From positions 283,482 to 347,481 of the forward strand of contig JQIS01000001.1 of the NCBI GenBank assembly GCA_000830175.1: a DNA stretch of 64,000 bases. Direction: 5' to 3'. Positions 15,851 through 25,178 of this stretch are shown here, in pieces (position 1 is the stretch's first letter; each line of letters opens with the position of its first letter). The notes under the pieces are model-generated. The model ran no database searches and was not told the origin of the DNA. It worked only from the letters and a program-made list of their open reading frames with translations. A program made the translations under genes and the position numbers. The stretch is from Sulfurovum sp. FS08-3 (GTDB lineage Bacteria > Campylobacterota > Campylobacteria > Campylobacterales > Sulfurovaceae).

Positions 15851-16982
15851 AAGACTTAATATAGGTTTTATTGGTGGAGGGGTAAACTCCGCAATAGGCA
15901 CCACGCATAAAATAGCTTCGCAAATGGATAATAACTTTAAGTTAGTATCAGGAGCCTTTAGTCAAAACAGAACCATCAATCAAGAGAGTGCAATCCAATG
16001 GAATGTCGGTAGATATTATGATGATTATAAAATGTTTTTGCAAAAAGAGAGCGATAATATAGATGCGGTCGTTATTTTAACTCCAACAGATACTCATGCA
16101 GATATTATTATGGATGTTTTAAAATATAACCTTCCTATCGTCTGTGAAAAGACATTAACAACTTCTAGTCAAGAAGCAGTGCAAATCAAACATATTTTAG
16201 AAGAGAATCAAGGTTTTTTGCTCACGACATACAACTATACGGGTTATCCGATGATAAGGGAATTAAAAAATATGATTGAGTGTGCCAAATTGGGTCAAAT
16301 TTTGCACATTAACATAGAGATGCCTCAAGAGAGTTTTATTCGTCTTACTCCCGAAGAAACCATTCCTATGCCTCAAAAGTGGCGACTAAAAGATCATATT
16401 ATTCCAACCCTCTCTTTGGATTTGGGTACACACTTATCCAATATGGTTTATTTTCTTATTAACAAAAAACCGCTTGAAGCAATCGCAATGCATAACAGCT
16501 TTGGGCATCATAATGTTATTGATAATCTCACTGCACTTATTAAGTACGAGGATAATATTGATTGTCAAATGTGGTATAGCAAATCTGCTTTGGGTCATAA
16601 AAATGGATTGAGAGTAGAAATTTATGGCACAAAGGGATCTGCAAGTTGGTATCAGATGAACCCTGAGTTTTTAGAATTTAATGATAATCTTGGTCGCAAC
16701 ATTGTTCTGGATAGATCTTCCAAGGATATAAGTATTGCCAATCAAACACGATACAACCGCTTTAAGACAGGTCACCCCGCTGGATTTATAGAAGCTTTTT
16801 CAAATCACTATCACGATATCTATTTATCACTGCAAAATTATAAGCAAGGTTCATCCAATGCCACCAAAATGGATTATGTTTTTGATATTAACCACTCCAT
16901 AGAAGGATTAAAGCTTATGGAAGCAATCAATCTATCAACAAAAACAAAAACATGGGAGAGGGTAAATGATGCTAAAAATTGA
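15840..16982 (+). CDS. Gfo/Idh/MocA family oxidoreductase
   Basis: 380 residues from the GTG at 15840, five bases behind a full AAGGAGGG; the frame runs further up, but inside the glycosyltransferase gene. Rossmann start NIGFIGGGVNSAIG binds NAD(P). VILTPTDTHADIIMD and CEKTLTT (the family EKP-like Lys motif, here EKT) follow, with the catalytic-loop DLGTHLSNM near residue 200. These enzymes oxidise or reduce sugars, often UDP/dTDP-sugars in surface-glycan pathways. It probably tailors the sugar of this locus. Overlaps the FkbM gene by 17 bases. Confidence 0.85.
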   Translation: MKNKRLNIGFIGGGVNSAIGTTHKIASQMDNNFKLVSGAFSQNRTINQESAIQWNVGRYYDDYKMFLQKESDNIDAVVILTPTDTHADIIMDVLKYNLPIVCEKTLTTSSQEAVQIKHILEENQGFLLTTYNYTGYPMIRELKNMIECAKLGQILHINIEMPQESFIRLTPEETIPMPQKWRLKDHIIPTLSLDLGTHLSNMVYFLINKKPLEAIAMHNSFGHHNVIDNLTALIKYEDNIDCQMWYSKSALGHKNGLRVEIYGTKGSASWYQMNPEFLEFNDNLGRNIVLDRSSKDISIANQTRYNRFKTGHPAGFIEAFSNHYHDIYLSLQNYKQGSSNATKMDYVFDINHSIEGLKLMEAINLSTKTKTWERVNDAKN

Positions 16983-18042
16983 TACATATTATGACAATCT
17001 TAAGGCACAAGCATTTTGCGACGCATTCATTCATAGCACAAGACCTAAATATATCTTTGGAAGAAGTGCATGGGCCAAAAGTATTGCTCAACAAATAGAT
17101 GTGAATGGCTTTATAGATGATTTTACCAGCGAAGCATCTTATTTGGATAAGCCTGTTGTTCCTATAGAAGAGATACCTTGCGACGCTTTGGTTGTTGTTA
17201 CAGTTATTGGAAAGCCACTTGTTGCAGAAAAGCGGGTTAAACAGTTTCAATTTGAATCCATAGACTATTATAGTTTTTTTAGATATGCACAACTTCCCAT
17301 TAAACAAGTGATGTTTTGGGAGGGAATGATTGAAGACATAAAGAGTAATTTCTCCAAATATCAATGGATTTATAATCTTTTAGAAGACCAAATATCAAAA
17401 AACCAATTTTATCATATTATCAATTTTAGACTCTCTTATGATTTGGATTATATGCGTGGCTTTAGCGATAGAGAAGATGAGCAGTACTTTGAAGACTTTT
17501 TAGGCTTACGAGGAAGCGGAGAGGTTTTTGTTGATGTGGGTGCTTACGATGGATATACCACAGAGGAGTTTATCAAGCTATCTCCCCAATTTGACAAAGT
17601 ACATCTATTTGAGCCAGAAGAAAAAAATATGAAGGCAGCCAAAGAAAGGTTGTCTAAAATTGATAATATTGTATTTCACCAATTGGGTCTCTCCAACAAA
17701 AAAGCATCACTACGGTTTGACACAAGTGGTTCAAGTTCTAAGATTAGTCAAGAGGGAGATGTGACGATTAATGTAGATCGATTGGATGATATTATACAAG
17801 AGAGAGTTACCTTTATTAAAATGGATATCGAAGGAGCAGAACCGTTGGCTATCGAAGGAGCAAAAGAGACTATTGCTAAATATCATCCTAAGTTAGCTAT
17901 TAGTGTTTACCATCGGAAAGATGACTTTTGGGCTATTGCACAGCAAATTTTATCCATTAGAAAAGATTACAAAATATATCTACGGCACTATACTGAAGGT
18001 ATCTCTGAAACAATAATGTTTTTTGTGCCAAAGGAGTCATAA
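16966..18042 (+). CDS. FkbM family methyltransferase with an N-terminal extension
   Basis: 358 residues. The FkbM domain starts near residue 180: VFVDVGAYDGYTTEEF (SAM motif I), VHLFEPEEKNMKAA, IKMDIEGAEPLAIEGA and the closing LRHYT. The first 130 residues (KYIFGRSAWAKSIAQ, GFIDDFTSEASYLDKPVV) look like the NAD-like GxGxxA sensor domain often fused to FkbM enzymes in sugar loci. It would O-methylate a sugar. Two adjacent ATG codons are possible starts; I use the first, which has the better distance to GAGAGGG. Confidence 0.85.
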   Translation: MMLKIDTYYDNLKAQAFCDAFIHSTRPKYIFGRSAWAKSIAQQIDVNGFIDDFTSEASYLDKPVVPIEEIPCDALVVVTVIGKPLVAEKRVKQFQFESIDYYSFFRYAQLPIKQVMFWEGMIEDIKSNFSKYQWIYNLLEDQISKNQFYHIINFRLSYDLDYMRGFSDREDEQYFEDFLGLRGSGEVFVDVGAYDGYTTEEFIKLSPQFDKVHLFEPEEKNMKAAKERLSKIDNIVFHQLGLSNKKASLRFDTSGSSSKISQEGDVTINVDRLDDIIQERVTFIKMDIEGAEPLAIEGAKETIAKYHPKLAISVYHRKDDFWAIAQQILSIRKDYKIYLRHYTEGISETIMFFVPKES

Positions 18043-19194
18043 ATGCAAAAAAAACTACTACTTGTGGGGGGTAGTCATGCTGATATTCCTATTATTCAAG
18101 CAGCAAAAAAATTGGGACTTTGGGTCATTACAACAGGTAATAATCCAAAAGATTTAGGTCATGTCTATGGGGATGAGTATTACAGCGAAGATTACTCGAA
18201 GCCTCATAATATATATCTTCTTGCCAAAAAATTACAAGTTGATGCAATTTGTGCCTCAAGTAACGATTTTTCGGCAATTGCTTGTGCTTATGCGGCTCAA
18301 AAATTGCACTTAGGTGGACACGATACCCTAGATACCGCACTAACTATTCATCACAAAGATCGCTTTAGGGCATTTGCTTTAACCGAGGGACTTTGTGTTC
18401 CCCAAACTGTAACATACAATCAAGAAAGTAGAGATAATTACAATTACCCTCTGATTGTAAAACCTATTGACTTATCAGGAGGCAAAGGGATTCAAAAAGT
18501 TATGAACAAAAAAGAGCTTGACAAAGCAATTGTTCATGCCAAAGCACTTTCAAAAAGCGATAATGTAGTTATTGAAGAGTTTATTGAGGGAAGCAACCAT
18601 GGATACAGTACCTTTATAAAAGAGAAAAAAGTGGTTTTTGCTTTTATGGATGATGAACACTACTTTCACAACCCTTACCTTGTTGGAGGTGCTTCAACAT
18701 CGCTTCATTATACTCAGGCTATTGCCAATGAACTTAACCATGACCTAGAGAAGATGGCTTCACGACTCAATCTTGTTGATGGACTCTTGCATGTGCAGTT
18801 TATTCTCAAAGGCAATAGACCCTATATTATAGAAATATGCAGAAGAACCCCAGGCGACCTCTATGTGAAACTCGTCGAGTATGCCACAGGCTTCGATATG
18901 CCTAAGGCAATTATTTATTCTGTTTTATCTAAAAAAATAGAAGATTATAGTATTAAAAAACTCTCTTATATCACAAGACATTGTGTAATGAGTCCAGAAG
19001 AAAAGATAGTTAATCGTGTTGAGTACGGTAGTTTTGAGGCAAAGATTTTTGATAAGATGGTTTTTTATGCAAAAGGGGATAAGATTAGTAATCCACTCAC
19101 CTACAAAGCAGAGATTGATTTTATTCGATATGAAAATAAAGAAGATATGCAAAAGAGTATTAATAAAATAGTTGAAGATATTATTATTGTATGA
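18043..19194 (+). CDS. ATP-grasp ligase
   Basis: 383 residues. A PurT/CarB-like preATP-grasp domain (KLLLVGGSHADIPIIQAAKKLG, DAICASSNDFSAIA) leads into the ATP-grasp core: YPLIVKPIDLSGGKGIQKV, VVIEEFIEGSNHGYSTF and the metal-binding IIEICRRTPGDLY. Members join a carboxylate to an amine or thiol via acyl phosphate. Here it may add an amino acid or other acyl group to an amino sugar, as with the amino sugar that WecE would make; this is inference. It starts directly at the upstream stop and overlaps the next gene by four bases. Confidence 0.85.
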   Translation: MQKKLLLVGGSHADIPIIQAAKKLGLWVITTGNNPKDLGHVYGDEYYSEDYSKPHNIYLLAKKLQVDAICASSNDFSAIACAYAAQKLHLGGHDTLDTALTIHHKDRFRAFALTEGLCVPQTVTYNQESRDNYNYPLIVKPIDLSGGKGIQKVMNKKELDKAIVHAKALSKSDNVVIEEFIEGSNHGYSTFIKEKKVVFAFMDDEHYFHNPYLVGGASTSLHYTQAIANELNHDLEKMASRLNLVDGLLHVQFILKGNRPYIIEICRRTPGDLYVKLVEYATGFDMPKAIIYSVLSKKIEDYSIKKLSYITRHCVMSPEEKIVNRVEYGSFEAKIFDKMVFYAKGDKISNPLTYKAEIDFIRYENKEDMQKSINKIVEDIIIV

Positions 19195-20292
19195 AAAAAC
19201 TTACCTATTTTTATACCGTTGATTTGTTTCGAGGATTAGCGGCTATTTTAATTTTGGTATGGCACTATCATCACTTTTATCTCTACGGTTTAAATACGCA
19301 CATATGGGACTATTCAATTCAGCCATTTTATACAACTTTCAAGTTTTTTTATCATCAAGGTTTTTGGTTAGTCTCTTTCTTTTGGGTTATTTCTGGATTT
19401 GTATTTGCTTATGTCTATCTAAAAACAAAACCTACACTCAAGGACTTTATGTTACACCGATTTTCAAGACTCTATCCTCTTCATCTTATTACTCTTGTCG
19501 CTATTGCCCTATTGCAATTTAGCAGTATCGCTGTTTTAGGTTATTATCAAATTTTTGACAACTCGGATTTGTACCACTTTATCTCGCACCTTTGGTTTGC
19601 TTCTTACTGGCAAGCAGGAGCAGAGTATTCATATAATGCACCAATATGGTCTGTTTCGGTAGAAATTTTTATATATTTTTTTCTTTTTTGCCGTACTTAA
19701 ATATTTAAATAAAAGAGCTATTTTGTATTCAATATTGTTCTCTTGTGGATTTCTTTTGATACTTCCATTTTTTGATCTCTATTGGCTAATATTTAATAGG
19801 TTTATCTTAATGTGTGGATTTTACTTTTTTTCAGGAGTTTTTGCCTTTTCGCTTATTTACTCGCTCAAAGAGCATCCTAGCAAACTTTTATTGATAGGTG
19901 GCATATTTTTTGGCTTATCTCACATCGTTCAAATCATACATCCAATGACAACTGCATTTATACAACGGTATGTATTATATATTGATATGATGTTTCTTTT
20001 TTTGACCATACTTACTTTTGTGGCGTGGATTGATATTCAAGGGTATTCAAAAAGATATAAAACCTCTTTCTTGTGGATAGGTCACAGCACATATTCCATA
20101 TATCTTTGGCATTTCCCCATTCAAATTTTGATTTTATTTATTTTTGACTATTTTCATTTAAATCGAGATATATTCAACAGTGAAGTTGTCTTTATTTTAT
20201 GGATATCCTTTATGATAGTGATAGGCAGACTCTCTTATCAATGGATAGAAAAACCTTTGCAAACCAAAATCCGTCAAAAATTTAAACGTTAA
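19191..20292 (+). pseudogene. Acyltransferase family 3 (OafA/YrhL-like), frameshifted
   Basis: The N-terminal half (19191-19700) reads DLFRGLAAILILVWHYHHF, the active-site His region of acyltransferase 3, then several membrane helices up to APIWSVSVEIFIYFFLF, and stops at TAA. The C-terminal half continues without loss in the +1 frame from about 19690 to 20292 (FAVLKYLNKRAILYSI, ending YQWIEKPLQTKI). The break is in T7-C-T6 at 19676-19689; one extra base would restore a 367-residue protein. It is a recent frameshift, a base-calling error, or a slippage switch. The enzyme would O-acetylate a surface sugar. Confidence 0.8.
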
Positions 20293-20316
20293 GTAGTTCA
20301 ATTTAACATAATTTTG

Positions 20317-20322
20317 TATAAT
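20317..20322 (+). promoter_or_regulatory. -10 box of an internal promoter
   Basis: TATAAT preceded by TTTTG, 37 bases before the ATG of the small membrane protein, in the only gap of the front half of the glycan locus. It suggests the genes from 20359 on have their own promoter. Confidence 0.45.
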
Positions 20323-20358
20323 ATTTTTTATTTAATAAACCATTAGGCTAAACTTACA

Positions 20359-20739
20359 ATGCAATTTTTTTTCAATCATCTCTACATCTTTCTCTCTATT
20401 TGTTTTGCTGTCTCTAGTCAATTAATTATCAAGTGGCAAATGTCTGGACAAGATTTTACGCAACATGCCACCATGATTGACAAATTCGCTTTTGCTTTTG
20501 CAATGCTGTTAAATCCTTTTATTCTATTATCACTCCTTTTTACACTACTAAGTGGATTGGCATGGATGATTGCTATGAGTAGATTTGATATATCTTATGC
20601 CTACCCCTTTACGACACTAGGATTTGTTTTGGTTTTGGTGCTATCATCTATTCTTTTCAATGAAGTGATTACATGGCAGAAGATCTTAGGCGTTCTTTTT
20701 ATAGTAATAGGTATTTTTATTACAAGCAAAAGCACATGA
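20359..20739 (+). CDS. Small EamA/SMR-like membrane protein, possible undecaprenyl-linked sugar flippase subunit
   Basis: 126 residues with four membrane helices. The pattern PFILLSLLFTLLSGLAWMIAMSRFDISYAYPF and the closing ITWQKILGVLFIVIGIFI match the four-helix DMT subunits such as EmrE and ArnE/ArnF. Next to a polyprenyl-phosphate glycosyltransferase and polytopic membrane enzymes, the ArnE/F-like role of flipping an undecaprenyl-linked sugar is more likely than drug efflux. Its TGA overlaps the ATG of the next gene (ATGA). Confidence 0.65.
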   Translation: MQFFFNHLYIFLSICFAVSSQLIIKWQMSGQDFTQHATMIDKFAFAFAMLLNPFILLSLLFTLLSGLAWMIAMSRFDISYAYPFTTLGFVLVLVLSSILFNEVITWQKILGVLFIVIGIFITSKST

Positions 20740-21878
20740 AAAATATAAAACTCAACTACCCTCTTTTGTTTTTACTTGTGACATTATTTCTTGCTATAAG
20801 CTTTTTGGTTTATCATCAAGCCTATGATGCTCAAAACTATTTTAGTGATACGAAGCCTCACATAGAGTATCTGCGTAAGTATTTCTCCTTGGAGTCATTT
20901 TATATTCCTCACCCTTTATGGCACTATGGAGTGAAAATCACATCGGAGTTATTCTTTATTTCTATAGAGTTGGCAGCTGTGATTTTTTCGGCTTTTTTGG
21001 TTACATTATGGACATATCTTGTCTATCACACTATTAAATATCTTTCAAAAATAGAGAGCGACCTATGCGTGACGCTGCTTACTTTCACTACTATTATTAT
21101 CGCCCCTCTAACCATACCATGGTATAATCAAGTCATCTATTTGGGTCAAAGTTCTCCCAATATATGGCACAATGTAACTCTTTGGAGCGTTAAGCCTTTT
21201 GCACTTCTTACCATGTTTTTTATGATTGAAGCGATACGAAGTCAAAAACGCCATTACTATTTTATTTCACTTGTCACACTCCTAATTTCAATTTTGGCTA
21301 AACCTAGTTTTGTAATTGCTTTTCTTCCAGCAATTGCACTATTTGTGTTAATGAAAAAGCTTATTTATAGAGAATTTATTGTATTCTATTTGCTCTTTAC
21401 AATTCTAAGCGTAGTAATATTGTCGTATCAATACACACACACCTTTACAGGTGAAGACTCTCATGTCTTTGTTGATTTTTTGGGCGTTTGGTCACAAAGT
21501 TCGCTCAATATTCCTATTTCAATTGTATTAGCACTCGCATTTCCTATTGCTTTGTTTATTTTGGAAACAAAAATTATCCATGATGATTATATATTGCTTT
21601 CGTGGATACTTACTTTTATTGGAATTGTATTCTATGCCGTCTTTGCTCAAAGTGGTAAATATTATCCGCATGGCAACTTTGGATGGAGCTATGCAATAGC
21701 CATGAGTCTGCTCTATCTTTTTTCAATTATCAAATTTGCTGAAATTTACAAAGGTTTGCATTTCATTAAAAAATCTATTCTACTAACCCTTCTTGCACTA
21801 CAGACTTTGATAGGTTTATATTATCTAATAAAAATTCTAGAAGGACAAAGTCCTCTCTATATTTCGATAGGGTTTTAA
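20736..21878 (+). CDS. Polytopic membrane protein, GT-C-like
   Basis: 380 residues from the ATG at 20736, overlapping the previous stop by four bases. About ten membrane helices. An acidic residue in the first outside loop (DAQNYFSDTKPHIEY) and ILAKPSFVIAFLPA later resemble GT-C membrane glycosyltransferases, which use polyprenyl-linked sugars. No family is recognised for certain. Coupling to the flippase-like gene supports a role in transferring the sugar outside the membrane. Confidence 0.5.
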   Translation: MKNIKLNYPLLFLLVTLFLAISFLVYHQAYDAQNYFSDTKPHIEYLRKYFSLESFYIPHPLWHYGVKITSELFFISIELAAVIFSAFLVTLWTYLVYHTIKYLSKIESDLCVTLLTFTTIIIAPLTIPWYNQVIYLGQSSPNIWHNVTLWSVKPFALLTMFFMIEAIRSQKRHYYFISLVTLLISILAKPSFVIAFLPAIALFVLMKKLIYREFIVFYLLFTILSVVILSYQYTHTFTGEDSHVFVDFLGVWSQSSLNIPISIVLALAFPIALFILETKIIHDDYILLSWILTFIGIVFYAVFAQSGKYYPHGNFGWSYAIAMSLLYLFSIIKFAEIYKGLHFIKKSILLTLLALQTLIGLYYLIKILEGQSPLYISIGF

Positions 21879-21882
21879 AAAT

Positions 21883-22035
21883 ATGTTAATATCCATACAG
21901 ATTCTAAGAGCATTTGCAATTTCTTTTTTTAAGCTACAGATATATTATAAGTCATCAAAATACAACACAACCTACTTACGCAAAAAGGAAATAAATCAAC
22001 ACGATAAACAACATGTGATAATATTTTCGATATGA
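21883..22035 (+). CDS. Short 50-residue frame, possible acyltransferase 3 remnant
   Basis: The 214-base gap before wecE holds this ATG-to-TGA frame beginning MLISIQILRAFAISFF. That start resembles the first membrane helix of acyltransferase 3 proteins (I-Q-x-L-R-A/G-x-A-x), after which the similarity ends. It could be the stump of a second acyltransferase gene, or chance. No good SD. Confidence 0.2.
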   Translation: MLISIQILRAFAISFFKLQIYYKSSKYNTTYLRKKEINQHDKQHVIIFSI

Positions 22036-22092
22036 TTACTAATAATTGCACTTACTTGGCAAACAAGTAAAACATAACTTTTTGAGGCAAAT

Positions 22093-23223
22093 ATGATTCC
22101 ATTTAATAAACCGCCCTATTTAGGGATAGAAGAACCTTATGTTTTAGAGGCGATGAAGCAAAGCAAGATTTCAGGCGATGGGGCTTTTTCCCAAAAGTGC
22201 CAAAAGTGGTTTGAACAAAAAACCCAGAGTAAAATAGCTCTATTGACTACCTCCTGTACCCATGCACTTGAGATGTCTGCACTTCTTATAAATCTCAAAG
22301 CAGGAGATGAAGTGATTATGCCCTCCTATACCTTTGTCTCAACTGCCAATGCCTTTGCTCTGCGTGGTGCTACCATTGTCTTTGTTGATATTCGCCCCGA
22401 TACCATGAATATTGATGAACGCAAAATTGAAGAGGCTATTACAGATAAAACCCGCGCCATTGTGCCTGTTCATTATGCAGGGGTTGCTTGTGAGATGGAT
22501 ACGATTATGGATATTGCCAATCGATACAATTTGGCAGTTATTGAAGATGCGGCTCAAGGGATGATGAGTACCTATAAAGGTAGAGCTTTGGGAAACATTG
22601 GTCATATTGGAACCTACTCTTTTCATGAGACCAAAAACTACACCTCAGGCGGTGAAGGGGGCGTGATTTTCATTAATGATGAGAGCTACCTAGAGCATGC
22701 GGAAATCATACGAGAAAAAGGAACAAATAGAAATAAATTTTTTAGAGGAGAGGTTGATAAATATACCTGGGTAGAGCTAGGAAGCTCCTATTTGCCATGT
22801 GAACTACAAGCAGCCTATCTCTATGCACAACTCTTGGAAGCAGATAGAATCAACAATAATCGTATGGATAGTTGGGATTTTTACTATCAACAGCTTCTGC
22901 CATTAGCCCACAAAGGTTTTATAGAACTTCCTACTATTCCCAATGAGTGCAAACATAACGCCCATATGTTTTACATAAAAGCCAAAAATCTCAAAGAGCG
23001 TACAAAGTTGCTTAACTTTTTAAAAGAACATGGTATTCTAGCAGTCTTTCACTACGTTCCGCTTCACTCTTCGGAGGCAGGATTAAAGCTTGGTCGCTTT
23101 CATGGTGAAGATCAATTCACAACCAAAGAGAGCGAAAGACTTATAAGGTTGCCGATGTATTACAATATTACAAGAGAAGAACAACTGAAAGTTATTGATT
23201 ATGTTACTCAATTCTATCAATAA
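22093..23223 (+). CDS. wecE: dTDP-4-amino-4,6-dideoxygalactose transaminase
   Basis: 376 residues of the DegT/DnrJ/EryC1/StrS family. Blocks ALLTTSCTHALEMSAL, GDEVIMPSYTFVSTANAFALRG and FVDIRPDTMNID are those of WecE/RffA; the PLP lysine is K181 in FHETKN and GEGG follows. WecE uses glutamate to aminate dTDP-4-keto-6-deoxyglucose, giving dTDP-Fuc4N for surface glycans. rmlA/rmlB genes for the precursor are not in the window. It has a 214-base gap in front, so probably a new promoter, and it overlaps the next gene. Confidence 0.9.
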   Translation: MIPFNKPPYLGIEEPYVLEAMKQSKISGDGAFSQKCQKWFEQKTQSKIALLTTSCTHALEMSALLINLKAGDEVIMPSYTFVSTANAFALRGATIVFVDIRPDTMNIDERKIEEAITDKTRAIVPVHYAGVACEMDTIMDIANRYNLAVIEDAAQGMMSTYKGRALGNIGHIGTYSFHETKNYTSGGEGGVIFINDESYLEHAEIIREKGTNRNKFFRGEVDKYTWVELGSSYLPCELQAAYLYAQLLEADRINNNRMDSWDFYYQQLLPLAHKGFIELPTIPNECKHNAHMFYIKAKNLKERTKLLNFLKEHGILAVFHYVPLHSSEAGLKLGRFHGEDQFTTKESERLIRLPMYYNITREEQLKVIDYVTQFYQ

Positions 23224-25063
23224 AGCCCTAACTAGCAATAGACTATGGGTTGCTATTAGTGTTTTCTCTATGCTTTTGCTTTTATCTCCTCTCCTCTTTA
23301 ATGGAGGTGAGTTTTATGTCCCTATTTTTGACAATCTTGATTCGACAGTTGTATGGTATAAGATATTAGCTCAAAGCGGTATGATATTTGCCGATAACAG
23401 TGCCATTATTCCCAATATGATGAGTGGTTTGCCCCGTTCAAGCTATTATGGAGAGTTTGATGTAGTGCTTTGGCTTTACTACTTTTTTGAACCCAAGACA
23501 GCCTTTATTATCAATGAAATCTCAATACACGTGGTTGCTTTTTTTTCTATGTATATTTTTTTGAAAAAATATATTATTAAAGAAAAGCACTATTATAAAA
23601 ATATACCTGTTTTCGTAGGAGCGTTGTACTTCTCGCTTTTGCCCTATTGGCAGGGTGCGGGATTGACTATTGCCATTATGCCTCTTGTTACCTATAGCCT
23701 TCTTAATATAAAAAACCGTATAGATAGCAAATGGGATTGGATTTTACTCATCTTGTTGCCCCTCTATGCAAGTTTTGTTTTTTTTTATATGTTTTATATC
23801 CTCTATGCAGGTATCTATCTTGTGTGGATTACTATCAAAAATAGAAAACTCAACAGCAGACTCTTTTTTGCACTTTTGATTATGGGTGTACTCTTTTTGC
23901 TTATTGAATATAGACTGGTTTATGCGATGTTTATTGATAGCGGATTTGCTTCTCATCGCAGTGAGTTTAATATTTTTTATAATAATACTTTTTTGGAAAT
24001 CTATCGAGATGCTCAAAGCTTTTTTATTGCAGGTCACCCTCATCATCTTTTGGGGCTACAAGCAATATATGTTTTGCCTATTATAATTATTGCTATGATG
24101 CTTTCACTTAGCAATAAACGTTTTACCGCACAAGAGTCGATGGTGATTTGGCTTTTAATACTCTTGAGTTTCATTGTAAATGTTTGGGATATTGTTTTGC
24201 GGCAACTCTATAGTTTGCCCATTCTTGTCTCATTTTTTTTATATATTGCACTTTTTTCCAAAAAAAATAGGATTACAGGGGTTCTTCTTCTCTTTCAAAT
24301 AGGAGTTATTTTTCTAGCTGTGCATCAATTCTACAGTGGATTTGCCTCTCTTGCAGAAATATTTCCTATCTTAAAGACATTAAACCTCTCCCGTATAGCG
24401 TTTGTTCAATCTACGATAAATACCATACTACTGGTCTATGCCATAGTACTACTATCAAAAAAATTACTATTTTCCAATATATTTATCACTCTTTTTCTAC
24501 TATTGCAACTTCATTTGAGCTTAGAAGAGAGTTTTTATTCCAATAAAGAGAAAGAGCAATATGCATCTTTTGAACAATATTATGCACCAACTCTATTTGA
24601 TAAACTCAAAACTCTACTCAAAGAACCATTAGATACGATTCGTATCGTTAGCTATGGTTTAGAACCTGCTGTGACACTCTATAATGGTTTTTATACCATT
24701 GATGGATACAGTGTAAACTATCCATTGGAGTACAAACGTAAATTTCGTGAAGTTATTTCTGAATACCTAGATACCAAGAACAACCTTGCAACAAAAGAGG
24801 CAAGAAAAGTATATGATGAATGGGGAGGCAAAACATATATTCTCTCTACTACTGTAACATTGCAATATTACACAAAAAATATTCTAGTACAAAATCCGCA
24901 ATTTAGCACCCAAGCACTCTGTAAACTTCATACCGATTATCTTATCTCTTCGCATAAAATAGATACTCAAAAGATAAAAAATCTTTCTTATATAGATACT
25001 CTCAAAGGAGAGAAGAACTCATGGGATATATACACCTATAAGATTGAGTGCAAAAAAGAGTAG
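23201..25063 (+). CDS. Large polytopic membrane protein (YkoS/DUF6044-like)
   Basis: 620 residues from the ATG at 23201, which overlaps the wecE end by 23 bases. About twelve membrane helices fill the first 430 residues; the conserved-looking outside loop EFYVPIFDNLDSTVVWYK follows TM1. A soluble C-terminal domain (RIVSYGLEPAVTLYNGFYTIDGYSVNYPLEYKRKF) recalls the Bacillus YkoS/DUF6044 group, which lies next to a DPM1-like glycosyltransferase as here. I infer a membrane enzyme using an undecaprenyl-linked sugar. The family call is from memory of the motif and not checked. Confidence 0.55.
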   Translation: MLLNSINKALTSNRLWVAISVFSMLLLLSPLLFNGGEFYVPIFDNLDSTVVWYKILAQSGMIFADNSAIIPNMMSGLPRSSYYGEFDVVLWLYYFFEPKTAFIINEISIHVVAFFSMYIFLKKYIIKEKHYYKNIPVFVGALYFSLLPYWQGAGLTIAIMPLVTYSLLNIKNRIDSKWDWILLILLPLYASFVFFYMFYILYAGIYLVWITIKNRKLNSRLFFALLIMGVLFLLIEYRLVYAMFIDSGFASHRSEFNIFYNNTFLEIYRDAQSFFIAGHPHHLLGLQAIYVLPIIIIAMMLSLSNKRFTAQESMVIWLLILLSFIVNVWDIVLRQLYSLPILVSFFLYIALFSKKNRITGVLLLFQIGVIFLAVHQFYSGFASLAEIFPILKTLNLSRIAFVQSTINTILLVYAIVLLSKKLLFSNIFITLFLLLQLHLSLEESFYSNKEKEQYASFEQYYAPTLFDKLKTLLKEPLDTIRIVSYGLEPAVTLYNGFYTIDGYSVNYPLEYKRKFREVISEYLDTKNNLATKEARKVYDEWGGKTYILSTTVTLQYYTKNILVQNPQFSTQALCKLHTDYLISSHKIDTQKIKNLSYIDTLKGEKNSWDIYTYKIECKKE

Positions 25064-25141
25064 TAGATACTTTGCGATAATTTTTGGATTTGAATAGAAA
25101 AGATTTGAGAAATTTATATTTATTTGAGAGGAATGTAAAGT

Positions 25142-25169
25142 CATAAGGTGAAAATAGTTTCACCTTATG
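25142..25169. terminator. Perfect 12-bp hairpin between convergent genes
   Basis: CATAAGGTGAAA pairs exactly with TTTCACCTTATG around the loop ATAG, between the end of the glycan locus and the third pilin gene. Strong bidirectional terminator candidate, though without a long U-run. Confidence 0.65.
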
Positions 25170-25178
25170 AAGCAAGGA

